Source: Nitrosarchaeum sp.
GTDB lineage: Archaea; Thermoproteota; Nitrososphaeria; Nitrososphaerales; Nitrosopumilaceae
Assembly: GCA_004297665.1 (NCBI GenBank)
Contig: SCUP01000044.1
Location: forward strand, 1-7,794
DNA length: 7,794 nucleotides
Direction of reading: 5' to 3'
In this document: piece after piece, positions 1-6,578 of the stretch
Layout of the letters: each line of letters begins with the position of its first letter
How positions within the stretch are numbered: position 1 is the first letter of the stretch
Notes under the pieces: model-generated
The model's database searches: none
What the model was told of the DNA's origin: nothing
What the model saw: only the letters and a program-made list of their open reading frames with translations
Program-made: the position numbers and the translations under genes

Positions 1-61
1 TTTTGATGTCTTAAGCCTTAAAAGTGGGTTTTACAAAACATTACCAACCAAGAGATGGTGC

Positions 62-73
62 ATAAAAAATAAA
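62..73 (+). promoter_or_regulatory. candidate TATA box for the CNNM/CorC gene
   Basis: An A/T-only stretch (ATAAAAAATAAA) is centred about 50 nt before the ATG at 118. With a start of transcription roughly 25 nt downstream, the mRNA would carry a leader of some 24 nt, long enough to contain the GGAGG motif at 108-112. The assignment rests on position and composition only, in a region that is A/T-rich throughout. The remainder of 1-117 shows no supportable gene on either strand. Confidence 0.3.
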
Positions 74-107
74 ATGAAGAACATTTGTTGTTCTGACAAA
101 CTTTTTT

Positions 108-112
108 GGAGG
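108..112 (+). promoter_or_regulatory. Shine-Dalgarno GGAGG that fixes the start at 118
   Basis: GGAGG lies 5 nt before the ATG at 118. An in-frame TTG at 106 would extend the protein by four residues, but that TTG overlaps the ribosome binding site itself, so 118 is the better start. It is the only convincing Shine-Dalgarno in front of a gene in this window; the others look leaderless or nearly so. Confidence 0.75.
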
Positions 113-117
113 ATAAA

Positions 118-1368
118 ATGGTAGAAATCTGGGAGTATTTTGTATTAGCTGTTCTCATAGGGTTTTCAGCATTTTTTAGTGGAGTAGAAGTTGCAATGGT
201 GGGGATTAGAAAATCAACAGTAACAAGGTTATTAAAACAAAAAGCAAAAGGTGCGAAGGCATTACACAAATTTACATCCAATCCAAGTTGGATGATGTCA
301 AGTGTCAATCTAGGAAACAATCTTGTTAATGTAGCAGCATCAGTTTTTGCAACAAAGATTGCAACCGATGTCTTTGGAGATGAGGGATTAGGAATTACGG
401 TAGGAATTATGACGTTTATGATTTTAGTCTTTGGTGAAATAACTCCTAAAATATACGCCAACGCCAATTCTACAAAAATTGCACTTAGATGTGCACCAAT
501 CTTGTTGATTTTTAGCTATGCATTATGGCCAGTTGTAAAACTTTTTGAAATAATTACAAAGACAATAATCAAATTAACTGGAAGTAGTTATCATCCACCA
601 CCAATTACGGAAGAAGAGATCAAAGGAATAGTAGCACAAGGTTTAGACGAGAACGTATTAGAAAAAGACGAAAGCAAATTAGTTCACAGTGCTTTGGAAT
701 TTTACGATACTGTAATTAGAACAGTAATGACCCCACGAACAAAAATGTTCACACTACCTGCAAAAATGCTTCTCTTTGACGCTATGCCTTTAATTAGTGA
801 GAATTTGCATTCCAGAATACCTATTTTTGGAAAAACACATGACGATATTGTGGGATTTGTTCATGTGAGAGATATTCTGACACATTTAGAAAAAGACAAC
901 AAAATGATCACACTGGAACAAGTCTCAAGAAAACCCGTATTTGCATCTCAAGAAAAAAGGGTAAGCTCACTACTCAAAGAAATGAAAGGAAGAAAAACAC
1001 ACATGGCCATTGTTATTGATGAACATGGGGGTGTGGAAGGATTAGTTACGTTAGAAGATCTGATAGAAGAAATAGTTGGAGACATTGAAGATGAAACAGA
1101 TGACACACCACCAAAAGAATTTGAATCTGTAGACAAAGACACAATAATTACAAATGGGAATATTAAGATTGAAAGTATTAACGAGTTTTTCAAGTCAGAG
1201 TTGCCTGAAGGAGATGATTATGCTTCCCTCAATGGATTATTACATGAAAAATTACAAGACATACCAAGAGAAGGCGATAAACTTGAAATTGACACTGTCC
1301 GAATTATTGTTGAGAAAGTAACAAAAAACATACCGGAAAGAATCCGAATAGAACGCATAAAAAAATAA
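118..1368 (+). CDS. CNNM/CorC-family membrane protein (DUF21, CBS pair, CorC_HlyC domain)
   Basis: This 416-residue protein has the complete architecture of the CNNM/CorC (HlyC/CorC, often called hemolysin-like) family. Residues 1-185 form the DUF21 membrane domain, with hydrophobic segments near 6-26, 66-85, 92-107 and 124-148. It carries the two family signatures SGVEVAM (21-27) and FGEITPK (105-111). A CBS pair follows at about 203-325: MTPR at 204-207 opens it, and GLVTLEDLIEEIVGDI (308-323) closes it. The CorC_HlyC domain fills about 335-413. Family members act in the cytoplasmic membrane and are linked to Mg2+ (and Co2+) export, with the CBS pair binding nucleotide; the substrate here is inferred. 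The start is set by GGAGG at 108-112. The length is normal and nothing is missing. It faces gap tail to tail with a 2-bp gap, so it is probably monocistronic. Confidence 0.92.
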   Translation: MVEIWEYFVLAVLIGFSAFFSGVEVAMVGIRKSTVTRLLKQKAKGAKALHKFTSNPSWMMSSVNLGNNLVNVAASVFATKIATDVFGDEGLGITVGIMTFMILVFGEITPKIYANANSTKIALRCAPILLIFSYALWPVVKLFEIITKTIIKLTGSSYHPPPITEEEIKGIVAQGLDENVLEKDESKLVHSALEFYDTVIRTVMTPRTKMFTLPAKMLLFDAMPLISENLHSRIPIFGKTHDDIVGFVHVRDILTHLEKDNKMITLEQVSRKPVFASQEKRVSSLLKEMKGRKTHMAIVIDEHGGVEGLVTLEDLIEEIVGDIEDETDDTPPKEFESVDKDTIITNGNIKIESINEFFKSELPEGDDYASLNGLLHEKLQDIPREGDKLEIDTVRIIVEKVTKNIPERIRIERIKK

Positions 1369-1414
1369 AATCAGTTTTTTCTTGCAAAGTGTTCTTGTAA
1401 TTTTTGCTTTTTTT
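1359..1414. terminator. overlapping bidirectional oligo-T termination region
   Basis: Archaeal RNA polymerase terminates at oligo-T tracts. For the rightward CNNM gene, T6 at 1375-1380 and T5/T7 at 1401-1405 and 1408-1414 lie just past the stop, inside the Lys-rich 3' end of gap. For the leftward gap gene, the A7 and A4 runs at 1359-1365 and 1367-1370 give a T-tract on the minus strand right at its stop, inside the last codons of the CNNM gene. Each gene would thus terminate within its neighbour. No strong hairpin is needed or seen. Confidence 0.5.
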
Positions 1415-2423
1415 CTTTCATATGGAATATGGATTCTGTATGGGAAAATGCATCATCATATGATTTTCCAAACAACATGGCTTGTAATAACAGATGATTT
1501 TCAGGTATAACAATCCCTGTCTGATCATCAGAATACATCATTTGTACGGTATCTCCAATTGAAACAGTCATGTTTGCATGAATATGGATCATGTTTGTAT
1601 CTGTGAAATTAAATCCCATGTTTTTAGCATAATCTCTGATATCTTTTGTTCCTTTAGCGGTCCATAGAGTTGCTACTCCAAATTCATTTGTAAAAATATC
1701 ATGGATCTCTGACGGCTTGGGGGCTTTATCGTTAAAACGAATATCCATAATATGCAAATGCATTTGTCTAGTTGGAACTTTAATTGCACGAACAAAAAGT
1801 GGTGCATCTTTTCCAAAATATGTTTTTACATCATCACCGTGATGTGGTGCTTCAGTCATTTCAATAGTATCCAATACTTGTTTTTCTGTTTGTTCAATGT
1901 CTGCCCATCTTCTCACAAGAGTTACATCAAATCGAATTAATCTCTTAGCAAATCTATCTCGTAATGGTTCTAAAATACGTCCCATACCGGTAACATTACA
2001 ACTACCTTGCATGACGTGTTTTTTGCCAATAGCCAGATCATAGTTGGCTCTAGAATTAAACAGTAAATCAGAGACAGCCTCATCACCCAGTATGGTTTCT
2101 CCCCCCTGATAGATTGCCATTAGATTTTTTGGTTCATAGAGATTCTTTTTGTTCTTGTATCCGTGTCCACTAGGAGCAGCATCAATTACTAAATCACAGT
2201 CATCAAGTGCAGACTCTAGTGTGCCCGATATTTTAAAATTCTTAAAATCATTTAGTTTTTGTTCAGGAACATAAACATCTAGTCCACGAGAAATTGCCAC
2301 ATTAACATCATTATCAGGAGAGTATTTTCCAACACCAATTACAGAAATTTCAGGATCGTCTTTTAGAAATGATGTTATTCTGCTTCCAATAGAACCATAT
2401 CCATTAACAAAAACTTTTTTCAT
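1371..2423 (-). CDS. gap: type II (archaeal) glyceraldehyde-3-phosphate dehydrogenase
   Basis: The 350-residue product is a full-length archaeal phosphorylating GAPDH, which interconverts glyceraldehyde 3-phosphate and 1,3-bisphosphoglycerate in the cytoplasm using NAD(P). The Rossmann nucleotide-binding motif GYGSIGSR is at 8-15. The stretch around 29-38, ending KYSPD, sits where archaeal enzymes read the adenosine phosphate. AIYQGGE (103-109) matches the family's conserved loop. The catalytic Cys is C142 in GSCNVTG, and the expected active-site His lies in MHLH (H222 or H224) after VPT. In thaumarchaea, which fix carbon autotrophically, the enzyme is expected to run mainly in the gluconeogenic direction; that is established pathway reasoning, not visible here. 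The C-terminus is unusually Lys-rich (336-349). The ATG has no Shine-Dalgarno, and a TATA-like box about 25 nt upstream suggests a leaderless mRNA. Confidence 0.95.
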   Translation of the reverse strand: MKKVFVNGYGSIGSRITSFLKDDPEISVIGVGKYSPDNDVNVAISRGLDVYVPEQKLNDFKNFKISGTLESALDDCDLVIDAAPSGHGYKNKKNLYEPKNLMAIYQGGETILGDEAVSDLLFNSRANYDLAIGKKHVMQGSCNVTGMGRILEPLRDRFAKRLIRFDVTLVRRWADIEQTEKQVLDTIEMTEAPHHGDDVKTYFGKDAPLFVRAIKVPTRQMHLHIMDIRFNDKAPKPSEIHDIFTNEFGVATLWTAKGTKDIRDYAKNMGFNFTDTNMIHIHANMTVSIGDTVQMMYSDDQTGIVIPENHLLLQAMLFGKSYDDAFSHTESIFHMKEKKQKLQEHFARKN

Positions 2424-2443
2424 ATTTTTTCTAAAAGATTCCC

Positions 2444-2453
2444 ATTTATTTAG
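2444..2453 (-). promoter_or_regulatory. TATA box of gap (leaderless promoter)
   Basis: On the minus strand CTAAATAAAT is centred about 25 nt upstream of the gap ATG, the spacing expected if transcription starts at or next to the start codon. No Shine-Dalgarno is present, which agrees. The box is embedded in two TCTAAA direct repeats spaced exactly 10 bp apart (2449-2454 and 2459-2464 on the plus strand as TTTAGA). This spacing could place a regulator on one helix face, but it may be chance in A/T-rich DNA. Confidence 0.45.
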
Positions 2454-2521
2454 ATTAGTTTAGAAGATACAAATTAATCAAAAAAATAGACATAATAGAG
2501 AAGAATCATAATGAGTTTACA

Positions 2522-2529
2522 TTTAAGAA
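2522..2529 (+). promoter_or_regulatory. candidate TATA box for the glycosyltransferase gene
   Basis: TTTAAGAA is centred roughly 32 nt before the TTG start at 2558, which would give a leader of only a few nucleotides. No Shine-Dalgarno precedes the TTG. The spacing is slightly longer than for the other genes here, so the assignment is weaker. Confidence 0.3.
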
Positions 2530-2557
2530 CAAAAATTGTTTAAAGATATTAACAAAA

Positions 2558-4399
2558 TTGGACAAAAATTATGTAATTTCAAAATTATTGGACATCATTG
2601 AAAGCGGTGATGGGGATATGGGAAGAAACCAATATCTTCTCAAACAAATTAGTAAAAACAATCCAATTTTTGAATCTGACAAAAAATACTTGGAGAGGAT
2701 TTTAAAAATAGATATTGACGAGATTTATAAAATTGAAAAAAACAAATCCACCGATATTCCAAAAAAAGACAGGTCTGTTTTTCTAAATCCAAATTTGACT
2801 AAATGTGCATTATGTAATAACGATATTCAATTAAATGAAAAATCTACAAGATATCAAAAAAATTGGTATCACTTAAACTGTTTTAGAATAATTTCAAAAG
2901 AGCTGGAAATTAAATCGTCAGAGAATAAGGATTTTAAAAATAGTGTAAAACCAAAAATCAAAAAAGACCCTGTTCAATTTGTACTTACTGCTACAATTTT
3001 TATTTTTTTGATTGTTACAATTTATTTCATTTTAGGACCAATAAGCATGATAGCAATGGGGTTAGGAGGAGCTATTACAATTTATCACATACTTGGAGCT
3101 AAAAATAAATTATTTTCAAAAAATATTTCAAGTAAACGTGGACCATCTGTATTTTTGGTATTTTTGTTAGGCTCCCCATTTATTATTGCTGCAATGATTG
3201 CATATGAAGGGTATACATTACTAGAATCCCCTGTTAGAATAATTCTGCTTTGGGCAATGACGATTTCATTTTGGTCAACTATGTTATTTGTTCCAATGGC
3301 AGTTGTAAGTAAGTATAGAGAAGATATTCAGCCGGATGTTAAAACATATCCCAATATTTCTATAATAATTCCTGCATACAATGAAGAAAAAGTAATTGTA
3401 CACACCATAGAAGGATTACTAGAAACAAAATACCCAAAAAAAGAAATCATTTTTGTAGATGATGGTAGTTCAGATAAAACCCTAAGTATTGCAATGCAAT
3501 ATAAAAATAAAATCAAAGTATTGCATAAAGAAAATGGTGGAAAAGCATCTGCACTAAACTATGGTCTTATTTATGCAACTGGGGAGATTATTGTAATTGT
3601 TGATGCAGATACCATAATAGGACGACACTCATTAAAAGAAATAGTAAAAGGATTTGAAATAAATGAACATGTAGCAGCAGTTGCAGGCAACATCAAAGTA
3701 AGAAATAGAGTGAATTGGATTACAAAATGCCAAGCGTTAGAATACATTACAGGAATTCAAATTGTTAGACGTGCTTTTGATGTATTTGGCTCAATTACTA
3801 TTGTTCCAGGAGCATTAGGTGCTTTCAAAAAATCACTTCTTGCAGAAGCTGGGTCATATGGCAAAGAGACGATAGTAGAAGATTTTGATCAGACTATAAA
3901 ATTGCTAAAAGCAGGTTTGATTACTCAGGGAAGCTCAAAAGCTACTGCATATACAGAAGCACCAAATACACTACATGATTTTGTTGCCCAAAGAAAGAGA
4001 TGGTATCGTGGAAATATTCAGGTATTAAAAAGACATTCAGATGCCCTAACTAACCCTAGATTTGGATATCTGCAGAGATTATCATTGCCTTATTTGTTTT
4101 TAGGAATGGTAGTTACACCGATAATTGGATTTACGGCAACAGCAAACGCAATTTTAGGCATAATTTTAGGAGATGGGTGGTATGTTTTACAAGTTTCAGC
4201 CATTTTTACTGTTGTTCATTATCTTATGTCTGCGTTAGCAATTAGAATTGATGATGAAGATCCTAAATTATTATGGCATGCAGGATTTTTGGTTTTTGGA
4301 TTTAAACAGATTATAGACTTTTTACTGCTAAAAGCAATCATAGAGCAATTAAGAAAGAAAAAAGCAACTTGGACTAGTGCAAAAAGAATAGGAATATAA
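2558..4399 (+). CDS. membrane-embedded processive family 2 glycosyltransferase with N-terminal zinc-finger extension
   Basis: This 613-residue protein resembles PgaC/hyaluronan-synthase/cellulose-synthase-like enzymes, which polymerise a sugar from a nucleotide donor and pass the chain through the membrane. Residues 1-55 (LLDIIESGDGDMGR, then SDKKYLE) match a short domain I recall in many thaumarchaeal proteins. C83-x2-C86-x18-H105-x2-C108 is a half-LIM-like zinc site. Four hydrophobic segments follow (about 139-159, 161-180, 197-217, 226-250). The GT-A domain spans about 265-495, with IPAYNEE (271-277), VDDGSSD (300-306), ENGGKASALN (325-334), the DxD-type VDADT (348-352), the ED pair 441-442, and QRKRW (478-482), the QxxRW mark of processive enzymes. 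Three more hydrophobic segments end the protein (about 507-537, 542-562, 575-595). The start is TTG because no ATG precedes it in frame and the conserved N-terminal domain begins there. Donor and polymer cannot be told. The next gene encodes a CE4-like exported protein, suggesting a shared polysaccharide role. Confidence 0.9.
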   Translation: MDKNYVISKLLDIIESGDGDMGRNQYLLKQISKNNPIFESDKKYLERILKIDIDEIYKIEKNKSTDIPKKDRSVFLNPNLTKCALCNNDIQLNEKSTRYQKNWYHLNCFRIISKELEIKSSENKDFKNSVKPKIKKDPVQFVLTATIFIFLIVTIYFILGPISMIAMGLGGAITIYHILGAKNKLFSKNISSKRGPSVFLVFLLGSPFIIAAMIAYEGYTLLESPVRIILLWAMTISFWSTMLFVPMAVVSKYREDIQPDVKTYPNISIIIPAYNEEKVIVHTIEGLLETKYPKKEIIFVDDGSSDKTLSIAMQYKNKIKVLHKENGGKASALNYGLIYATGEIIVIVDADTIIGRHSLKEIVKGFEINEHVAAVAGNIKVRNRVNWITKCQALEYITGIQIVRRAFDVFGSITIVPGALGAFKKSLLAEAGSYGKETIVEDFDQTIKLLKAGLITQGSSKATAYTEAPNTLHDFVAQRKRWYRGNIQVLKRHSDALTNPRFGYLQRLSLPYLFLGMVVTPIIGFTATANAILGIILGDGWYVLQVSAIFTVVHYLMSALAIRIDDEDPKLLWHAGFLVFGFKQIIDFLLLKAIIEQLRKKKATWTSAKRIGI

Positions 4400-4522
4400 A
4401 AAAATCCATCAAACATATTTTAACTGTTATTATTGAATATTACATTAATTGTTATACATCAATTTGTGGGGAGATATTACGAATCAAAAGAAACAGAAAC
4501 CCCGATTAGCAATTACAAAACA

Positions 4523-4549
4523 ATAATGAGACAATAAAAAACTCATTAT
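4523..4549. repeat. 8-bp perfect inverted repeat in the 214-bp spacer
   Basis: ATAATGAG (4523-4530) is complementary to CTCATTAT (4542-4549) with an 11-nt A-rich loop. It sits about 40 nt upstream of the TATA-like box of the next gene, so it could be an operator or an RNA hairpin in the 3' region of the glycosyltransferase transcript. A GGGG (4468-4471) and CCCC (4500-4503) pair lies just before it. No gene is supported in 4400-4613, and chance cannot be excluded. Confidence 0.35.
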
Positions 4550-4584
4550 AGAAGAACCATTAGAAAAGAATTCATTAAAATAAT

Positions 4585-4592
4585 CATATAAG
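4585..4592 (+). promoter_or_regulatory. TATA box of the CE4-like gene (leaderless promoter)
   Basis: CATATAAG is centred about 25 nt before the ATG at 4614, the spacing expected for a leaderless archaeal transcript, and there is no Shine-Dalgarno. This indicates the gene has its own promoter rather than depending only on read-through from the glycosyltransferase 214 bp upstream. Confidence 0.5.
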
Positions 4593-4613
4593 TTAGTATA
4601 ATGAATAAAAAAT

Positions 4614-6578
4614 ATGCTAAATAAAAATTTCAGTATTGTCAAAATTGGGATATTTGTTTTAGTTGTATCATTAATTATTCCAGTAAATTCTGTTTATTCT
4701 CAAGAATCAAGAACAGTTCAGGTTGAAGTAAAATATACGAATGGAGACAGGGCAGATTTTTACGGAATGAGTCTTGTAATATACCAAGATTATGGTAATA
4801 TGCCAATCATAAAAAAAGAGATGGAGAATAATCCTGATTCCATTTCATTGCCAAAAGATCATAGATACAAAATTGAAGTGTATGCAAACGGAATGTATGG
4901 AGATGTAGGATATCTGGATTTAAAGAGCAATCAAGAAAAAATAAACATCAACATACCATTATCAGGAGGATTACAATTCAATGTTTTTTATAAAGATGGT
5001 CAGACGCCAATTAAAGGTGCAACCGTATCAATAAAATCTCATGATGGAACTCAATGGCGTTTAGGAAAAACAAATGATCAAGGAGATACAATAAGATATT
5101 GGATTCAATCAACTACAAAAGATACTGATTACTATATAGCAGATGCATATTTGGGAGAGATTCATTTAACAACTTTAACACAAATAAAATTAGTTCCAGG
5201 ATTGACAAAAGATCAAAAAATTATCGTTCCAATTCCAGCAATAGTTGAAGACTTGATCACAGTGTCTCTTTACAAAACAGAATCTGAAAAAATCACAAAA
5301 CAGGATGGCGATTTCTCGGTTTTACTTAAAGACGACATGGGAAATATTGTAAAAAAATCGCTAGTAAACAGCAGGGGGGAGGCATATTTTTCAAGCATTC
5401 CATCCAAAGAATATTCTTTAATTGTTCTCAAAAATGGAGTTGCTGATGCTTTATGGCAGGAGAAAAAGGTGGCCATAACAGGACAAGAAAACATGTTTAA
5501 GATGATAAAAACAAATGAACCTCCAATAATTCCCGAAATAATAGAAGAAACAACTACGGGAGACAGTGAGCCAATTTCATCATGTGATTGTGTAGCATTC
5601 AGATTGGATGATGTACAGGATTATTGGTTAAATGATGTACAAATTGCATATGTCAATACATTTGTAGAAAAAAATATTCCATTAACAGTAGCTATAATAG
5701 CAGATTCATTTGGAAATGACCAAAAGATCACAAATGTGATAAAAGATGCAGCAAGTAAAAACAAGCTGGAAATTGCTAGTCAAGGAGTTGGAAATGTACC
5801 ATTTACTGATTTTTCTAAAGAAGAACAAGATAATTTGTTAAAGCAATCAATAGTTGAAATTCTAGATAGTACGGGGACAAGACCGCAAATTTTTGTACCA
5901 CCACAAAACAAATACGATGATAATACAAAACAAGTACTTATAGAAAACAAATTCACGCATCTTAGTAGCAATATTTTGTTAGGCGAATTACCCCCATTTC
6001 CATTAGAAGAGGAAACACTGTACAAATTTCCTGAAACTGCCACTACTGGAAAATATAATCTTGAGCAAAATATGTTCACAGGATTATCCAGTAATGATAC
6101 ATACTCAGATACAATAAATTCGCTTAAAAAATATGGATTTGCAGTAATTACATCCCATCCTCAAGAATTTGCAGTGATTCAAAATGGAACTTATACAAAT
6201 CAAATAAACATTGAGCAAATTAATGAATTAGAATCATTAATTCAAAAGTTACAATCAGATGAAATAAGAATTGTAAGTATTGGTAAAATTAATTTGGATT
6301 CAACGACAATAGTTATTCCGCAATGGATAAAGAACAATGCAGGTTGGTGGGCAGATGGCTCAATTGATGATACGTCTTTTGTGCAAGGAATACAGTATAT
6401 GATTCAAAAAGGAATAATGGAAATTCCAAAGACAGACAAACCATCAGATACAGAAAATAATGAGATTCCTCAATGGATAAAGAACAATGCAGGTTGGTGG
6501 GCAGATGGACAGATTACCGATTCAGATTTTGTTAGAGGGATTGAGTATCTAGTAAATCATAGGATAATTATATATTGA
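4614..6578 (+). CDS. secreted CE4/NodB-like polysaccharide deacetylase homologue, probably catalytically altered, with C-terminal GWW repeats
   Basis: The 654-residue protein begins with a Sec signal peptide: K4 and K10, a hydrophobic core at about 11-24, and likely cleavage near residues 29-30. Residues 33-300 look like three beta-rich modules (about 33-116, 118-212, 214-298) with xxKDGQTPIKGATVSI-type strands resembling carboxypeptidase-regulatory or CnaB-like folds. A CE4/NodB-like domain follows (about 324-558). Its metal-binding aspartates are visible in FRLDDVQD (D332, D333), the FVPP loop is at 427-430, and a late His is in SHPQEF (H515). The second CE4 motif, normally H-x3-H, reads Q390-G-V-G-N394, so both metal-ligand histidines are gone. 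The C-terminus has two copies of IPQWIKNNAGWWADG (568-582 and 618-632) spaced 50 residues apart. No membrane anchor follows. It may bind or modify a surface glycan; activity is doubtful. The ATG is preceded by its own TATA box. Confidence 0.82.
   Translation: MLNKNFSIVKIGIFVLVVSLIIPVNSVYSQESRTVQVEVKYTNGDRADFYGMSLVIYQDYGNMPIIKKEMENNPDSISLPKDHRYKIEVYANGMYGDVGYLDLKSNQEKININIPLSGGLQFNVFYKDGQTPIKGATVSIKSHDGTQWRLGKTNDQGDTIRYWIQSTTKDTDYYIADAYLGEIHLTTLTQIKLVPGLTKDQKIIVPIPAIVEDLITVSLYKTESEKITKQDGDFSVLLKDDMGNIVKKSLVNSRGEAYFSSIPSKEYSLIVLKNGVADALWQEKKVAITGQENMFKMIKTNEPPIIPEIIEETTTGDSEPISSCDCVAFRLDDVQDYWLNDVQIAYVNTFVEKNIPLTVAIIADSFGNDQKITNVIKDAASKNKLEIASQGVGNVPFTDFSKEEQDNLLKQSIVEILDSTGTRPQIFVPPQNKYDDNTKQVLIENKFTHLSSNILLGELPPFPLEEETLYKFPETATTGKYNLEQNMFTGLSSNDTYSDTINSLKKYGFAVITSHPQEFAVIQNGTYTNQINIEQINELESLIQKLQSDEIRIVSIGKINLDSTTIVIPQWIKNNAGWWADGSIDDTSFVQGIQYMIQKGIMEIPKTDKPSDTENNEIPQWIKNNAGWWADGQITDSDFVRGIEYLVNHRIIIY
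6315..6358 (+). repeat. GWW repeat, copy 1
   Basis: First of two in-frame copies encoding IPQWIKNNAGWWADG in the exported CE4-like protein. At the DNA level 6321-6358 is identical to 6471-6508 (38 bp), and the 44-bp units differ at one base (the third position of the Pro codon). The full protein repeat continues to about residue 605 with the pattern D-G-x-I-x-D-x-x-F-x-x-G-I-x-Y. Confidence 0.9.
6465..6508 (+). repeat. GWW repeat, copy 2
   Basis: Second copy, exactly 150 bp after the first, so the 50-residue protein period is preserved. Beyond the identical core the two units diverge (SIDDTSFVQGIQYMIQKGI against QITDSDFVRGIEYLVNHRI), so the near-identity is confined to the W-rich core. The copy runs to the last residue of the protein. 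Confidence 0.9.

Noticed and set aside
84..100. TTTGT/ACAAA hairpin upstream of the CNNM gene
   Set aside because: A 5-bp A/T-rich stem is expected by chance and has no T-tract or other context.
106..117. TTG start at 106 for the CNNM gene
   Set aside because: The TTG overlaps the GGAGG ribosome binding site at 108-112, which is correctly spaced for the ATG at 118.
2..124. Open plus-strand frame from the window edge, possible tail of an upstream gene
   Set aside because: The translation (Lys/Cys/Trp-rich) has no recognisable features and would run through the ribosome binding site of the CNNM gene; the length is compatible with chance.
18..467. 149-codon open frame on the minus strand opposite the CNNM gene
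   Set aside because: It is wholly antisense to the conserved DUF21 coding region, has a low-complexity Ser/Thr/Pro/Ile-rich translation typical of shadow frames, and has no promoter or ribosome binding site.
2511..2543. Ten-codon ATG-started frame in the gap/glycosyltransferase spacer
   Set aside because: It is very short, overlaps the candidate TATA box of the glycosyltransferase gene, and has no ribosome binding site.
4601..4624. Seven-codon ATG-started frame just before the CE4-like gene
   Set aside because: It is too short to support, overlaps the real ATG out of frame, and would lie at or before the predicted transcription start.
5780..6079. 99-codon minus-strand frame within the CE4-like gene
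   Set aside because: It lies opposite the clearly coding CE4 region, and its Ser/Cys-rich translation shows no recognisable motif.
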